46,317 bases of DNA from Collinsella sp. (GTDB lineage Bacteria; Actinomycetota; Coriobacteriia; Coriobacteriales; Coriobacteriaceae): the NCBI GenBank assembly GCA_031296755.1, contig JAUMMZ010000060.1, positions 1 through 46,317 of the forward strand, in the 5' to 3' direction. How positions within the stretch are numbered: the first letter of the stretch is position 1; each line of letters starts with the position of its first letter. Both the position numbers and the translations under genes were made by a program. Shown here one piece after another: positions 1-7,511 of the stretch. Below the pieces are notes generated by a model, which worked only from the letters and a program-made list of their open reading frames with translations, had not been told where the DNA came from and did not search any database.

Positions 1-88
1 AGACCCCCGCGAACTTCGCGGCGGCGGTCGGCCCCATGCCGTCCTCCGTCGCCAGGAGGAAGAGCTCGACCTTCTCCCTGCTGTACAT
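1..88 (-). CDS. IS3-type transposase OrfA-like protein, N-terminal fragment
   Basis: The complement strand opens at an ATG (86-88) behind a GGAGG ribosome binding site at 94-98 and reads MYSREKVELFLLATEDGMG, then PTAAAKFAGV, to the window edge. This is the start of a helix-turn-helix protein: a charged first helix and an AA-K-FAGV segment like the recognition turn of OrfA proteins of IS3-type insertion sequences, which bind the element ends. Only 29 codons are visible, so the catalytic DDE part cannot be assessed. It could also be another small HTH protein. Nothing between 89 and 160 is a clear IS end. Confidence 0.5.
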   Translation of the reverse strand, partial: MYSREKVELFLLATEDGMGPTAAAKFAGV

Positions 89-340
89 GCGAACCTCCAG
101 TCCGGACCGCCCCGCGGTCCAACTTTCTGTCCGCACCCCCAAACAGGATCTATTCCACCGCAACTTCTAAGGGACCGAAGCTGTCTTTTTAGCCCGTCCT
201 AAATTAGTTGGCTTTCTGAAGCGCGGGGCGGTGGGACGTCCGCGCATTTGCTGCGCAAATACGCACCGGCTTCGGCCGCCTGTCGGCGCCCTCGCCGGCT
301 CGCTTCGGACGCTGCGCGTCCGCTTAACGCTCGCCCCCTC

Positions 341-360
341 GCGGGTTCGAGTCCCACCGG
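341..360 (+). other. tRNA 3'-end (T-arm) remnant
   Basis: These 20 bases read GCGGGTTCGAGTCCCACCGG, a near-perfect T-arm. Seventeen of them (343-359) are identical to the T-arm of the tRNA-Leu at 416-500, but on the opposite strand. No matching acceptor, D or anticodon arm lies upstream, so this is not an intact tRNA gene. A second 13-base match to the tRNA-Leu 3' end (GGGGCGGTGGGAC) is at 225-237. The rest of 89-415 holds no supported gene, only GC-rich short hairpins, the remnants and the terminator. I infer debris of recombination or insertion at a tRNA locus. Confidence 0.45.
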
Positions 361-365
361 CATCT

Positions 366-404
366 AAAAGAAGCGAGCCCGCATCCCTGAGGAACACGGG
401 CTCG
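366..404 (-). terminator. Rho-independent terminator of tRNA-Leu
   Basis: On the minus strand an 8-bp stem CGAGCCCG/CGGGCTCG (397-404 with 374-381) is followed by CTTCTTTT. It starts 11 bases past the tRNA 3' end. Confidence 0.75.
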
Positions 405-415
405 AAAGCTCCATA

Positions 416-500
416 TGGTAGGGGCGGTGGGACTCGAACCCACAATCCTTGCGGCGAGAGATTTTAAGTCTCCTGCGTATGCCAATTCCGCCACGCCCCC
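416..500 (-). tRNA. tRNA-Leu(UAA)
   Basis: The complement folds as a class II tRNA of 85 bases. The acceptor is GGGGGCG paired with CGCCCCT, and the anticodon loop CTTAAAA carries UAA (genome 464-466). There is a long variable arm (CTCGCCGCAAGGATT region), a T-arm GTGGGTTCGAGTCCCAC, discriminator A and a genome-encoded CCA (416-418). The large variable arm, the A discriminator and the UAA anticodon agree on leucine. It reads UUA and, by wobble, UUG codons, which are rare in this GC-rich DNA. Confidence 0.95.
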
Positions 501-531
501 GTGAGACTAGAAGTCTAGCACAAGCCGTCCG

Positions 532-1155
532 TTACGCGTTGACGGCCATCGAGTGTTGGCCCGACTTCTCCAGGAACTCCTGGAACTTGGCTTCGTCGCC
601 CTTGTTCTGGTACTGCAGGGCTAGCAGGTACTCCAAGCGGCAGCGCTTGACCGGGTCGTCGCCGACATCCTCGAGCATGCGCTCCAGCTCGGGAATGTCG
701 TTGTGGCGCTTGAGGATCATCGTGTCGTACATCAGCTGACACTCGTGCGCAACTGCCTCGGCCTGACCGCCCTCAAAGCCCTTGATCTCGTGCAACAGCT
801 CTTTGGACTTTTTGCGGTCCTCCTGGCCAACATAGTAGTTAAAGGCCTTAATCACCAAGTCGACGCGCTGCATCTTGGGGAGGTTGAGTCCCAGCAGTAG
901 GTCGAACATCTCGCTGGCGCGCTCGTGGTCCTCGCGCAGCAGATAGGAGTTCAGACGCAGGTAGTCGCGGTTGTAGCGCGGGTACAGCATGCTGGTGAGT
1001 TTGCCGTCGAGCAAACGATCGAACTCGTCCCACTGCTTGGCAGCCATAAGCCGCTGCAGGCGCTTAAACGTGGTGCGTTTTTTGACGCTAAAGAACACCG
1101 ACACGGCGATGCAGATGATAACGACGGCGGTCCAGAGGGTGCGGGAATCGGGCAT
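532..1155 (-). CDS. Membrane-anchored helical-repeat (TPR-like) protein
   Basis: This 207-residue protein is not a named family that I recognise. Residues 7-25 form one hydrophobic segment (LWTAVVIICIAVSVFFSV) followed by KKR, so it is probably a single-pass protein with the N terminus outside and the rest in the cytoplasm. Residues 30-200 are a run of amphipathic helix pairs (FDRLLDGKL, YLRLNSYLLRE, LVIKAFNYYVGQED, LEYLLALQYQNKGDEAKF) spaced like tetratricopeptide repeats, so a scaffold role is plausible. It is transcribed alone, leftward, with a TATAAT box about 55 bases upstream. Confidence 0.75.
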   Translation of the reverse strand: MPDSRTLWTAVVIICIAVSVFFSVKKRTTFKRLQRLMAAKQWDEFDRLLDGKLTSMLYPRYNRDYLRLNSYLLREDHERASEMFDLLLGLNLPKMQRVDLVIKAFNYYVGQEDRKKSKELLHEIKGFEGGQAEAVAHECQLMYDTMILKRHNDIPELERMLEDVGDDPVKRCRLEYLLALQYQNKGDEAKFQEFLEKSGQHSMAVNA

Positions 1156-1210
1156 ATTAGGGTCCTTAGTCGCTCATAAAGCGAGCGGTATGACAACACG
1201 TACTAGATGT

Positions 1211-1216
1211 ATTATA
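1211..1216 (-). promoter_or_regulatory. -10 box of the leftward TPR-like gene
   Basis: The complement reads TATAAT, preceded by TGCG (close to an extended -10). No convincing -35 lies 17 bases upstream. It is placed 55 bases before the start codon at 1155. Confidence 0.4.
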
Positions 1217-1318
1217 CGCAGCGCGCAAGCAAACTGGCATAAAAGCTCATCGAGGCCGAGTGCCATCGCTCGCTGCGGTACACTTACCTAAAGTAAACCA
1301 TGAAGGGAGACATTACCT

Positions 1319-1606
1319 ATGAAGAAGATCGTTTTGGCTTGCGGTGCTGGCGCTGCTACTTCCACGCTCGTTGCCCAGAAGGTCGCTACTCTGCTCGACG
1401 CCAACGGTTATGCCGACAAGTACGAGATCGTGCAGTGCGCCATCTCCGAGGCCAAGGATTACTGCGACGAGGGCGCTGACCTGCTGATCGCCACCACCGT
1501 TGCCCCCGAGGGCCTCACCTGCCCGTACGTGAGTGGCGTGCCCTTCATGACCGGCATGAACCGCGTTGCCGCCGAGAAGGCCGTTCTCGACGTCATGGCT
1601 CAGTAG
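1319..1606 (+). CDS. PTS IIB subunit, galactitol (GatB) type
   Basis: A 95-residue cytoplasmic IIB protein of the sugar phosphotransferase system. IIB passes phosphate from IIA to the sugar held by the IIC permease, using a cysteine. The phospho-cysteine is Cys8 in the loop ACGAGAATSTL, the pattern of GatB-type IIB domains (ACGxxxATST). Length is normal for a stand-alone IIB. The start has a good AGGGAG site 9 bases upstream. No IIA or IIC gene is next to it; the only partner is the VOC gene 11 bases downstream. The sugar cannot be told from sequence. Confidence 0.85.
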   Translation: MKKIVLACGAGAATSTLVAQKVATLLDANGYADKYEIVQCAISEAKDYCDEGADLLIATTVAPEGLTCPYVSGVPFMTGMNRVAAEKAVLDVMAQ

Positions 1607-1617
1607 GCGCTGACTGC

Positions 1618-1992
1618 ATGAGTGAGCAGAACGCCAACCCGGTAGAGCTCTTTGGTATGCGCGTTGCCCATGTGGGCATTAACGCCACCGACCCGGCAGA
1701 CGCCCTGGAGATCGCGGAGCTGTTCTCGACGATGATGGGCCTGCCCGTCACCGAGACCCCGGTTTCGTACTTTAACGATTCGCTGGTCGAGATCATGAAG
1801 CAGAACGGTCGTGGCACCAAGGGCCACATCGGCTTTGCCGTTAACGACATCGATGCAGCTGAGAAGTGGTTTGCCGAGCGCGGGCTCGAGGTCAACGAAG
1901 AGTCGCGCGCGCTGCTGCCCGACGGTGGTACCAAGCTCGTGTACTTTAAGCGCGAGTTCGCCGGTTTCGCCGTGCACCTGTGCCGCGAATAG
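1618..1992 (+). CDS. VOC-fold protein like the C-terminal domain of KDPG aldolases
   Basis: This 124-residue protein has the two-half vicinal-oxygen-chelate pattern. The first half begins RVAHVGINATDPADALEIA and the second begins GHIGFAVNDIDAAEKWF; it ends GGFAVHLC-like (AGFAVHLCRE). It resembles the small VOC domain that some Firmicutes fuse to the C terminus of 2-keto-3-deoxy-6-phosphogluconate aldolase. Candidate metal ligands are His and Glu in HVGIN, EIMK, GHIGF and VHL. It lies 11 bases after the PTS IIB gene, so the two are probably co-transcribed and linked to sugar or sugar-acid use. Catalytic activity is unproven. Confidence 0.7.
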   Translation: MSEQNANPVELFGMRVAHVGINATDPADALEIAELFSTMMGLPVTETPVSYFNDSLVEIMKQNGRGTKGHIGFAVNDIDAAEKWFAERGLEVNEESRALLPDGGTKLVYFKREFAGFAVHLCRE

Positions 1993-2016
1993 CGCACAAG
2001 CTGCCATAGCTAGCAA

Positions 2017-2053
2017 AAAGGGATAGGGCCGCGTGGCCCTATCCCTTTATTTA
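2017..2053. terminator. Bidirectional terminator between the VOC gene and the histidine kinase
   Basis: A perfect 14-bp stem (2017-2030 with 2035-2048, loop GCGT) is followed by TTATTTAT on the plus strand and, on the minus strand, by TTGC. It separates two convergent transcripts. Confidence 0.85.
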
Positions 2054-2067
2054 TGCCGAGGGGCTTC

Positions 2068-3363
2068 CTACCGCGGCAGGCGAATCGTAAAGCGGCTGCC
2101 GACGCCCTCGACTGAGGTCACGCCAATGACACCGCCATGGCTATCGACGATCCACTTGGCAATGGCAAGCCCCAGGCCCGAGCCCTGCGCGCCGGCATTG
2201 CGTGCGTTGTCGGCGCGGTAGAACCGTTCAAACGCGTGAGCTGCGGATTCCTGGTTCATGCCGATGCCCTCGTCCTCAACGCTTATGTCGATTGTGCCCG
2301 CGCCCGCATCCGGCGTTATGCCAAATGTGACGGTCGTTCCCGCGTCCGAATACTTGGCGGCGTTTTGCACGATCACGCGTAGCGCCTGCTTCACGAGTGC
2401 CACGTCGACGGGCGCGTCGCAGCGCGAATCGCTGACAAGCGCGGTGTCGTACGCCAGCCGATACGTGTGCGCGGTATCGATCATCTGCGATTCCTCGCAT
2501 ACCTCGCCGACCAGTGCGGCCAGGTTGGTATCCGCACGCCGCAGGACCGTGCGCCCGGCATCGCCGCGTGCCAAAAACAGCAGCTGCTCCACGAGCTCTT
2601 GCATGTGTTCGCTTTCGGCCTTGAGGGACGCGATGGATTCTGCCAGCACGTCCGGGTCGTCTTTGCCCCAGCGATCGAGCATGTTTACGTAACCCTGAAT
2701 CACCGCGATGGGCGTGCGCAGCTCGTGGCTCGCATCGTTGACAAAGCGCATCTGTTGCAGTTTGGCCTCTTGCATCTGGCGCAGTAGGCGGTTGAGTGCA
2801 ACCTCGATGCTTGTCAGGTCGGCGTCGCCGGTAGTGACGCTCGGCGAGTCGACGCTTGCGCGCTCGATGGCTTGCTCCAGTGTTTCCATCTTGCCGCCGG
2901 CGAGTTGCATGCGGCCGAGTTCGTCCACGCGCAGGGCCAGATCGTTGAGCGGCGCCATGGTGCGGCGCACGCGGCGGGCGCCGCCGAGCATGTTGAGCAC
3001 GCTGATGACCTGCCAACCCACAACGACAAGGTAGAGAGGCCATAGCGTGACGAGGTCCTGCGCGAGGGGGAAAGTCTTGGTGGTACGCGCAAGCTCGACG
3101 GTATAGGTGAGCGTTGTCAGGTCCCAGCCGCGCGCGGGCGTCAGCGTCATGCCGCGAACGGTGGCGCTGGGGATCCATCCTGCGGTAAACGCGCCGTTGG
3201 GCAGCGTCTGGTTGTATCCATAGACAAGGATCGCCGCCACAATCACTACTAGCAGCAGGTCGAGCCAAACGTAGCTCATCAGGCGGCGCCACATATAGCT
3301 CCAGTTGATGGCGCGGGCGATGGAGGTGACGCGTTTTGCCTCGGCGTTACGCGCGGCAGACAT
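2068..3363 (-). CDS. Sensor histidine kinase (OmpR/EnvZ type)
   Basis: Membrane sensor kinase of 431 residues paired with the regulator just upstream. Order: short basic N terminus, TM1 about 31-50, a roughly 53-residue extracytoplasmic loop, TM2 about 104-126, a linker in HAMP position, then HisKA with the phospho-acceptor His213 in ASHELRTPIA. The ATPase domain follows with an N box (VIQ.NAAKYSD), G1 (VEDEGIGM) and G2 (GSGLGLAIAKWIV). I chose the ATG at 3363, which overlaps the regulator stop by 17 bases; a longer frame would read far into the regulator. The ligand is unknown. It ends at the shared terminator 2017-2053. Confidence 0.9.
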   Translation of the reverse strand: MSAARNAEAKRVTSIARAINWSYMWRRLMSYVWLDLLLVVIVAAILVYGYNQTLPNGAFTAGWIPSATVRGMTLTPARGWDLTTLTYTVELARTTKTFPLAQDLVTLWPLYLVVVGWQVISVLNMLGGARRVRRTMAPLNDLALRVDELGRMQLAGGKMETLEQAIERASVDSPSVTTGDADLTSIEVALNRLLRQMQEAKLQQMRFVNDASHELRTPIAVIQGYVNMLDRWGKDDPDVLAESIASLKAESEHMQELVEQLLFLARGDAGRTVLRRADTNLAALVGEVCEESQMIDTAHTYRLAYDTALVSDSRCDAPVDVALVKQALRVIVQNAAKYSDAGTTVTFGITPDAGAGTIDISVEDEGIGMNQESAAHAFERFYRADNARNAGAQGSGLGLAIAKWIVDSHGGVIGVTSVEGVGSRFTIRLPR

Positions 3364-4117
3364 AGCCCACCCCGCGCACGGTCTGGATGATGCGGGCGCC
3401 GCCGGCGTCCTCGATCTTGGCGCGTAGATGCGCGATGTGCACGTCGACGTTGTTGGTGTCGCCCACGTATTCGTAGCCCAGCGCCTCGTGCGCAATGCGC
3501 TCGCGCGTGAGCACGGTCTCGGCATGCGCCATAAGCAGGGCGAGGACGTCGAACTCGCGGGCGGTCAGCACGATGGGCGAGCCGCCGACCGTGACTTCGC
3601 GGCGGTCGGGATCGAGCGCGACCGAACCCACGGTGAGCGCGGCGGGGGAGGGCGCGGCAGAGGTCTTGGCAGAGTCACCAGCCGGGGGTACCGCAGCGGC
3701 ACCCGTAGCGCCCTCCCCGGCCCCAACGCCGCCAACGCCCGAAGCCGCCCGCACGGCCTCCGAGCGCTTCAGCGCCACGCGGATCCGGGCGAACAGTTCC
3801 TCAATCGCAAATGGCTTGGTCAGGTAATCGTCGGCGCCGGCATCGAGCCCGGCAACCTTGTCCATCACGGCATCGCGCGCGGTAACCATAATCACCGGCA
3901 CATCCTTGTGCTTGCGGACGCGTCGCAGGACCTCCATGCCGTTGAGCTGCGGCAACAGCACATCGAGCAGAATCAGATCGTAGTCGCGCTCCAGCGCCAG
4001 GTCCACGGCGGTGCGGCCGTCGGCGGCGTGCTCTACCTGGTAGCCCTCGTGCTCCAGCTCGAGCGTCACAAAGCGGGCGATTTTCTCCTCGTCCTCTACG
4101 ATCAGGATCCGTGCCAT
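3347..4117 (-). CDS. OmpR-family response regulator
   Basis: DNA-binding regulator of 256 residues, longer than the usual 225-235. The receiver domain (1-120) has the acidic pair at 9-10, phospho-acceptor Asp52 in LLDVLLPQLNG, and Lys101 in TKPF. The winged-helix output domain (about 160-256) ends GVGYVCRA. Between them is an unusual Gly/Ala/Pro-rich linker of about 40 residues (from about 122), which explains the extra length. It overlaps the kinase gene and lies 18 bases after the DUF4342 gene, so the three are probably one operon. Confidence 0.92.
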   Translation of the reverse strand: MARILIVEDEEKIARFVTLELEHEGYQVEHAADGRTAVDLALERDYDLILLDVLLPQLNGMEVLRRVRKHKDVPVIMVTARDAVMDKVAGLDAGADDYLTKPFAIEELFARIRVALKRSEAVRAASGVGGVGAGEGATGAAAVPPAGDSAKTSAAPSPAALTVGSVALDPDRREVTVGGSPIVLTAREFDVLALLMAHAETVLTRERIAHEALGYEYVGDTNNVDVHIAHLRAKIEDAGGARIIQTVRGVGYVCRA

Positions 4118-4135
4118 GCGTGCCCCCGTCTGCGA

Positions 4136-4678
4136 TTACTTGTCGTCGTTGAGATTTTGCTTGATGTCGTCCGCGGCATCGGCAGCGTGATTCATAAGGT
4201 TGTTGATGCTGCCGGGTACGTCGCCGTCGCTATCGATGCGGTAACGCATGCCAAAGAACAGGCCAATCAGCATCAGCCATATCGTGGCGCCCCAGGCAAA
4301 CAGCGCGACGATGGGGATCAGGATGGGAATGTTGAGGATGATCGCATCGCGGCGCGTGGCGATAAACTTGGTGTCCAGGCTCAGGCGGAAGAGCTTTTTG
4401 AGGTACTCCCACACGCTGTCCATCTTCTTGGAGAAGTCGGTCTTTTCACTCGACTTTTCGTAGGCGGCCTGCGCGGCGACCATCTCGGCCGAGGGCTCAT
4501 CGACCGGCTCAGACTCGGTGGCGGCGTGCGCCGACGTTGTCTGGGTCTTGCCCTGCGACTCGAGCCAAATGATGGCATCCAAGACGTTGCCGTCGGCGGC
4601 GTCGAGCGCGGCCTTGGCATCGGTGTAGCTCACGTTGCACTTGGTGCGGATGGTTTCAACTTTTTCGAGGTCGTCCAT
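4136..4678 (-). CDS. UBA/TS-N-like and DUF4342 membrane protein
   Basis: 180 residues in two parts. Residues 1-45 (LEKVETIRTKCNVSYTDAKA and LDAADGNVLDAIIWLE) form a three-helix UBA/TS-N-like domain, as at the N terminus of EF-Ts. An acidic linker follows (about 50-85). Residues 88-150 (YLKKLFRLSLDTKF..RRD..ILNIPILIPIVALFAWGATIWLML) match the DUF4342 pattern, ending in one or two membrane segments and an acidic tail. It is the first gene of the operon with the two-component system, 18 bases before the regulator, so it may help sense or be a target. No enzymatic residues are visible. Confidence 0.75.
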   Translation of the reverse strand: MDDLEKVETIRTKCNVSYTDAKAALDAADGNVLDAIIWLESQGKTQTTSAHAATESEPVDEPSAEMVAAQAAYEKSSEKTDFSKKMDSVWEYLKKLFRLSLDTKFIATRRDAIILNIPILIPIVALFAWGATIWLMLIGLFFGMRYRIDSDGDVPGSINNLMNHAADAADDIKQNLNDDK

Positions 4679-5299
4679 GACCTGTCCTTTCGTTCGATGG
4701 GCGCGACGCCGGGCGATCTGCCCGGGCGCGAGCGTTGCGTTCGGCGGCCTGCGTTGCGCGGCGCCGCCCCGCCCTTGGTCGAACTCTATAGTGCAGGTTA
4801 TAGATTAAGCGATTCTTGAGCCAAGATTAATGTTGGATGAGTTTTTGGGTGGCGGTGGGAAAAGTATTAGACCTCGATAGCAGGGGATGGCGAGCCGGTA
4901 GTAAAGTGGCGGCAGAAATGGGATAAGCAAGCACACCGATCATATAAGATCAAAATCACGTTGCAAAAGTATGAGTTTCACATATGGATGTTGTTGGGTG
5001 CGTGGGCCGCTGCGTGGCAGCCATGGAAGGATCTTAATATTACTTAGGCATGCGGCATTTGATGCCAGTCCTAATTGAAAGGCCAAGGGTAAATGGCTCC
5101 ATGGGCAAGTGATTCTGTTTGCTAATGACCGAAAGCGCCAATCCGTCATGTTGATTAAGGTTTCTGTTTGCTTGCATGGTTCGCTAACTGCTAAAAGGTT
5201 GGTCGATTGACTGTTTATGGCATCGTTAGTCGTCGGTGTTTTATAACATTAATTTAAAATAGCCGCAGTGGCTGAATGAATATAGACAAAGGACTATCA
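4679..5299. other. Intergenic stretch turning AT-rich
   Basis: No supported gene. The first 120 bases are GC-rich and should hold the leftward promoter of the DUF4342 operon. From about 4800 the composition becomes AT-rich and continues so through the next gene. A TATAAC at about 5245 could be a -10 for the rightward gene at 5300, but I see no matching -35. Short frames here lack ribosome binding sites. Confidence 0.4.
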
Positions 5300-5821
5300 A
5301 TGGAGTGCAACTGGATTTACTTCCCATTAAACGGTCGTCCGCCGCAGCCGTTAATGGACGTTGTAAAAGCTGTAAATAAAAATATTGAGCAGATTCGTTC
5401 TGATAAAAACAGTGAGCACAGCGATAGTGTGCTCCGAATTTTGGCGTTCGATTTGAAGCGATTTGGTTTCAATGTTGAGGCGGGGAAAAAGAAAAACGAG
5501 AAACTATCGATGCCAGTGTTGTATGGGGAGAAAGGCTTAATTGATAAAGCTTTTGAGGTCGATGCCGTCCATAGGGACACTAACACGATAGTGGAGATTG
5601 AGGCCGGGCGCGCTGTCGCGAACAACCAGTTTCTGAAGGATTTTTTTGAAGCGTGCATGATACAGGATGCAGCATATCTTTGTGTAGTCGTTCGTAATGT
5701 GTACAAGAGTGGTAACAACTCAAGCAGAGACTACGAAAAGGTCGTAACTTTTTTCAAAACATTGTATGCAAGCGGGCGCATGCCTGTTCCGTTAAAAGGC
5801 ATTATGGTTATCGGGTACTAA
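5300..5821 (+). CDS. PD-(D/E)XK-like nuclease-fold protein in an AT-rich island
   Basis: 173 residues, not assigned to a named protein. The core FEVDAVHRDTNTIVEIEAGR has the spacing of a restriction-endonuclease-like active site (acid, about 10 residues, then E-x-E-x-G on the next strand). It is followed by the helix NNQFLKDFFEACMIQDAAYL and the strand LCVVVRNVY. No DNA-binding domain or methylase is next to it. I chose the ATG at 5300 because AAAGGA sits 6 bases before it; the in-frame ATG at 5276 has no such site. Codon use is AT-rich and unlike its neighbours, which suggests transfer. Nuclease activity is an inference. Confidence 0.65.
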   Translation: MECNWIYFPLNGRPPQPLMDVVKAVNKNIEQIRSDKNSEHSDSVLRILAFDLKRFGFNVEAGKKKNEKLSMPVLYGEKGLIDKAFEVDAVHRDTNTIVEIEAGRAVANNQFLKDFFEACMIQDAAYLCVVVRNVYKSGNNSSRDYEKVVTFFKTLYASGRMPVPLKGIMVIGY

Positions 5822-5974
5822 CTGCAGTGGTTCTTTCGGTTTTGGAATAGTTCCGCGTGTAACTATTTGTGTGCCGGGCACATGGTGACTTGGGCAGCGG
5901 CTCGGACTCAGCGGATGCGAACAGCATGTATGCGGCAAGGTTTTCAAATTGTTTTAGAGGAAAATCTCTGCTGT

Positions 5975-6286
5975 TCAGTCAGCATTCGGCACCCTTCCCA
6001 ACGCACGTATGATTAGCTTTTGAGACTGCTTTTGTTCTCTGATGGCGGCCGCAAGAGCCCTTCGACGTTCGATTTTGGCTTGCAGCTCATCAACCTCTGT
6101 AGCAGGCACATAGTCACTTTTGACCTTGTCGCCGACTCGATAGTTGAGATAGCAGTATTCGTGGCCCTTTATGTTTCGCATGCGGATGCTGCCCTTTGGA
6201 AGGAGACCGATTTCCTGCTCCATGAGGCCCAAGAGGCGGTTCGAGCGTGCATATTCCTCTTCTAGGACATCTTCTAAGACGGGCAC
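5975..6286 (-). CDS. Small DUF6788-like protein
   Basis: 103 residues from a GTG at 6286, chosen because GGGAGG (6291-6296) precedes it; the frame is open to a TTG at 6331 with no site. The middle LLPKGSIRMRNIKGHEYCYL then NYRVGDKVKSDYV resembles DUF6788-type proteins, a beta-rich segment with the pattern LPKGSI..K.IKG..YYYL. Residues after it (ELQAKIERRRALAAAIREQK) are predicted coiled coil. Function is unknown. It converges on the nuclease-like gene and lies behind the inverted repeat at 6305-6348. Confidence 0.65.
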   Translation of the reverse strand: MPVLEDVLEEEYARSNRLLGLMEQEIGLLPKGSIRMRNIKGHEYCYLNYRVGDKVKSDYVPATEVDELQAKIERRRALAAAIREQKQSQKLIIRALGRVPNAD

Positions 6287-6304
6287 GGAGCCTCCCTTCC
6301 GAGT

Positions 6305-6348
6305 AGTTACCCTACATTTTATCAAATTCAATAATTTGTAGGGTAACT
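6305..6348 (-). promoter_or_regulatory. Operator-like inverted repeat around the promoter of the small gene
   Basis: AGTTACCCTAC (6305-6315) and GTAGGGTAACT (6338-6348) are perfect 11-bp inverted copies with 22 AT-rich bases between; the arm centres are 33 bp apart, about three helical turns. On the minus strand a weak TTACCC -35 lies in one arm and GATAAA, 17 bases on, just before the other, so a bound protein would block the promoter. Confidence 0.5.
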
Positions 6349-6445
6349 CAAACGTGTCCGCACGGCATGGGACACTTAACCTGCCGTCCTGCTCTGCCGC
6401 GACGGCACGTACCTGAACAACGACCCTCTAAGGAGTTCGATATCG

Positions 6446-6685
6446 ATGAGTGACAACACCAGGCGTCTCGCAAAGAGGTGCGTCAAGGACGCGGGGCCGT
6501 GTCTTGCGCTGTGCGTGGCCGGCGCAGCGGTCGTGCTGCTGGCTGTTCTGGGGCCATTCGACGTGCTCCGAAGTGCCAGTTCTCTGCACGTTTGCATGGC
6601 TCTTGCCGGCGCCATGATGACCGGCGGCGTGCTCGATCTGGTTTTTTGGGTGCTTGACCCGTTTGGATGGAAGAACGAAGGGTAA
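6446..6685 (+). CDS. Small two-pass membrane protein
   Basis: 79 residues. A basic N terminus (RRLAKRCVK) precedes two hydrophobic segments, about 18-36 (CLALCVAGAAVVLLAVLG) and about 46-67 (LHVCMALAGAMMTGGVLDLVF), then a short tail ending GWKNEG. AAGGAG lies 10 bases before the ATG. It has no recognisable family. A hairpin nearly as GC-rich as its neighbours and the codon use suggest it belongs to the host backbone, not to the AT-rich island before it. Confidence 0.5.
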   Translation: MSDNTRRLAKRCVKDAGPCLALCVAGAAVVLLAVLGPFDVLRSASSLHVCMALAGAMMTGGVLDLVFWVLDPFGWKNEG

Positions 6686-6770
6686 GCCCTAAGGGATGGA
6701 AGGGCTGGAACGGTTAGCTTAGTAATCGTGCAGAATGTGGGCTAGCGACTTGCAGGGAAGTGGTGATCCG

Positions 6771-7496
6771 ATGACGGTCTATGTGACGGGTGACATTCAC
6801 GGTGGGCTCGACATGCAAAAGCTTCGCGACTGGGATCTTGGGGATAGTCTGACGGGCGACGACTATCTGATTGTCGCGGGCGACTTTGGCTTTCCGTGGG
6901 ATTTCTCTGCCGAGGAGTGCGCCGATATCGCCTGGCTGGAGTCGCGCCCCTATACCGTGCTGTTCGTCGACGGCAACCACGAGCGTTTCGATCACTGGGC
7001 GGAGCGCCCCATGGAGTTGTGGCACGGTGGGCTGACACAGCGCCTGTCGGATACCTCTCCCATACGGCGCCTGACGCGTGGCGAGGTTTTTGAACTCGAC
7101 GGCTCAACGATCTTTACCATGGGCGGCGCCACGAGCGTGGATAAAGAATACCGCATTCCGTATTCCAGCTGGTGGCCGCAGGAACTGCCGGACGAGCGCA
7201 ACTTTGAGGAGGCGCGGACAAAGCTCGACAGCGTGGGTTGGAAGGTCGACTACGTGATCACCCACACCTGCTCTACGCGCATGCTTTCGCCCACGTTCTA
7301 TCCGGCGCCCGGCTGGAATTATCCCGATGTCGATCGACTCACCACGTTTTTCGACGAGCTGGAGGACCGCCTGGACTACAAGCGTTGGTACTACGGGCAT
7401 TTTCATCGGGATGCCAACCCGGCCGAGCGCCATACCGTGCTCTACGACTGCATCGTTCGCCTGGGCGACGAGCTCCAGCCCTGGGATGTTGCGTAG
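6771..7496 (+). CDS. Calcineurin-like metallophosphoesterase
   Basis: 241 residues. The family's two-metal site can be followed: GDIHG near the N terminus, then VAGDFGFPW, then DGNHERF (GNHE motif), then ITHTCSTRM, and YYGHFHRDANP (GHxH motif) near the C terminus. Such enzymes hydrolyse phosphomono- or diesters; the substrate here is unknown. The ATG at 6771 is chosen because the protein then begins directly with the first strand (MTVYVTGDIHGG); an upstream in-frame ATG at 6735 adds 12 unrelated residues. No partner gene is evident. Confidence 0.85.
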   Translation: MTVYVTGDIHGGLDMQKLRDWDLGDSLTGDDYLIVAGDFGFPWDFSAEECADIAWLESRPYTVLFVDGNHERFDHWAERPMELWHGGLTQRLSDTSPIRRLTRGEVFELDGSTIFTMGGATSVDKEYRIPYSSWWPQELPDERNFEEARTKLDSVGWKVDYVITHTCSTRMLSPTFYPAPGWNYPDVDRLTTFFDELEDRLDYKRWYYGHFHRDANPAERHTVLYDCIVRLGDELQPWDVA

Positions 7497-7511
7497 GGGC
7501 GGGATGGCTGG

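Noticed and set aside
231..467. A rightward frame ending in GGGTRTHNPC
   Set aside because: It reads across the tRNA-Leu gene and is a well-known false product of tRNA sequences.
3364..3525. A longer N terminus for the histidine kinase
   Set aside because: The extra residues are out-of-frame reading of the response regulator; the ATG at 3363 begins a normal kinase.
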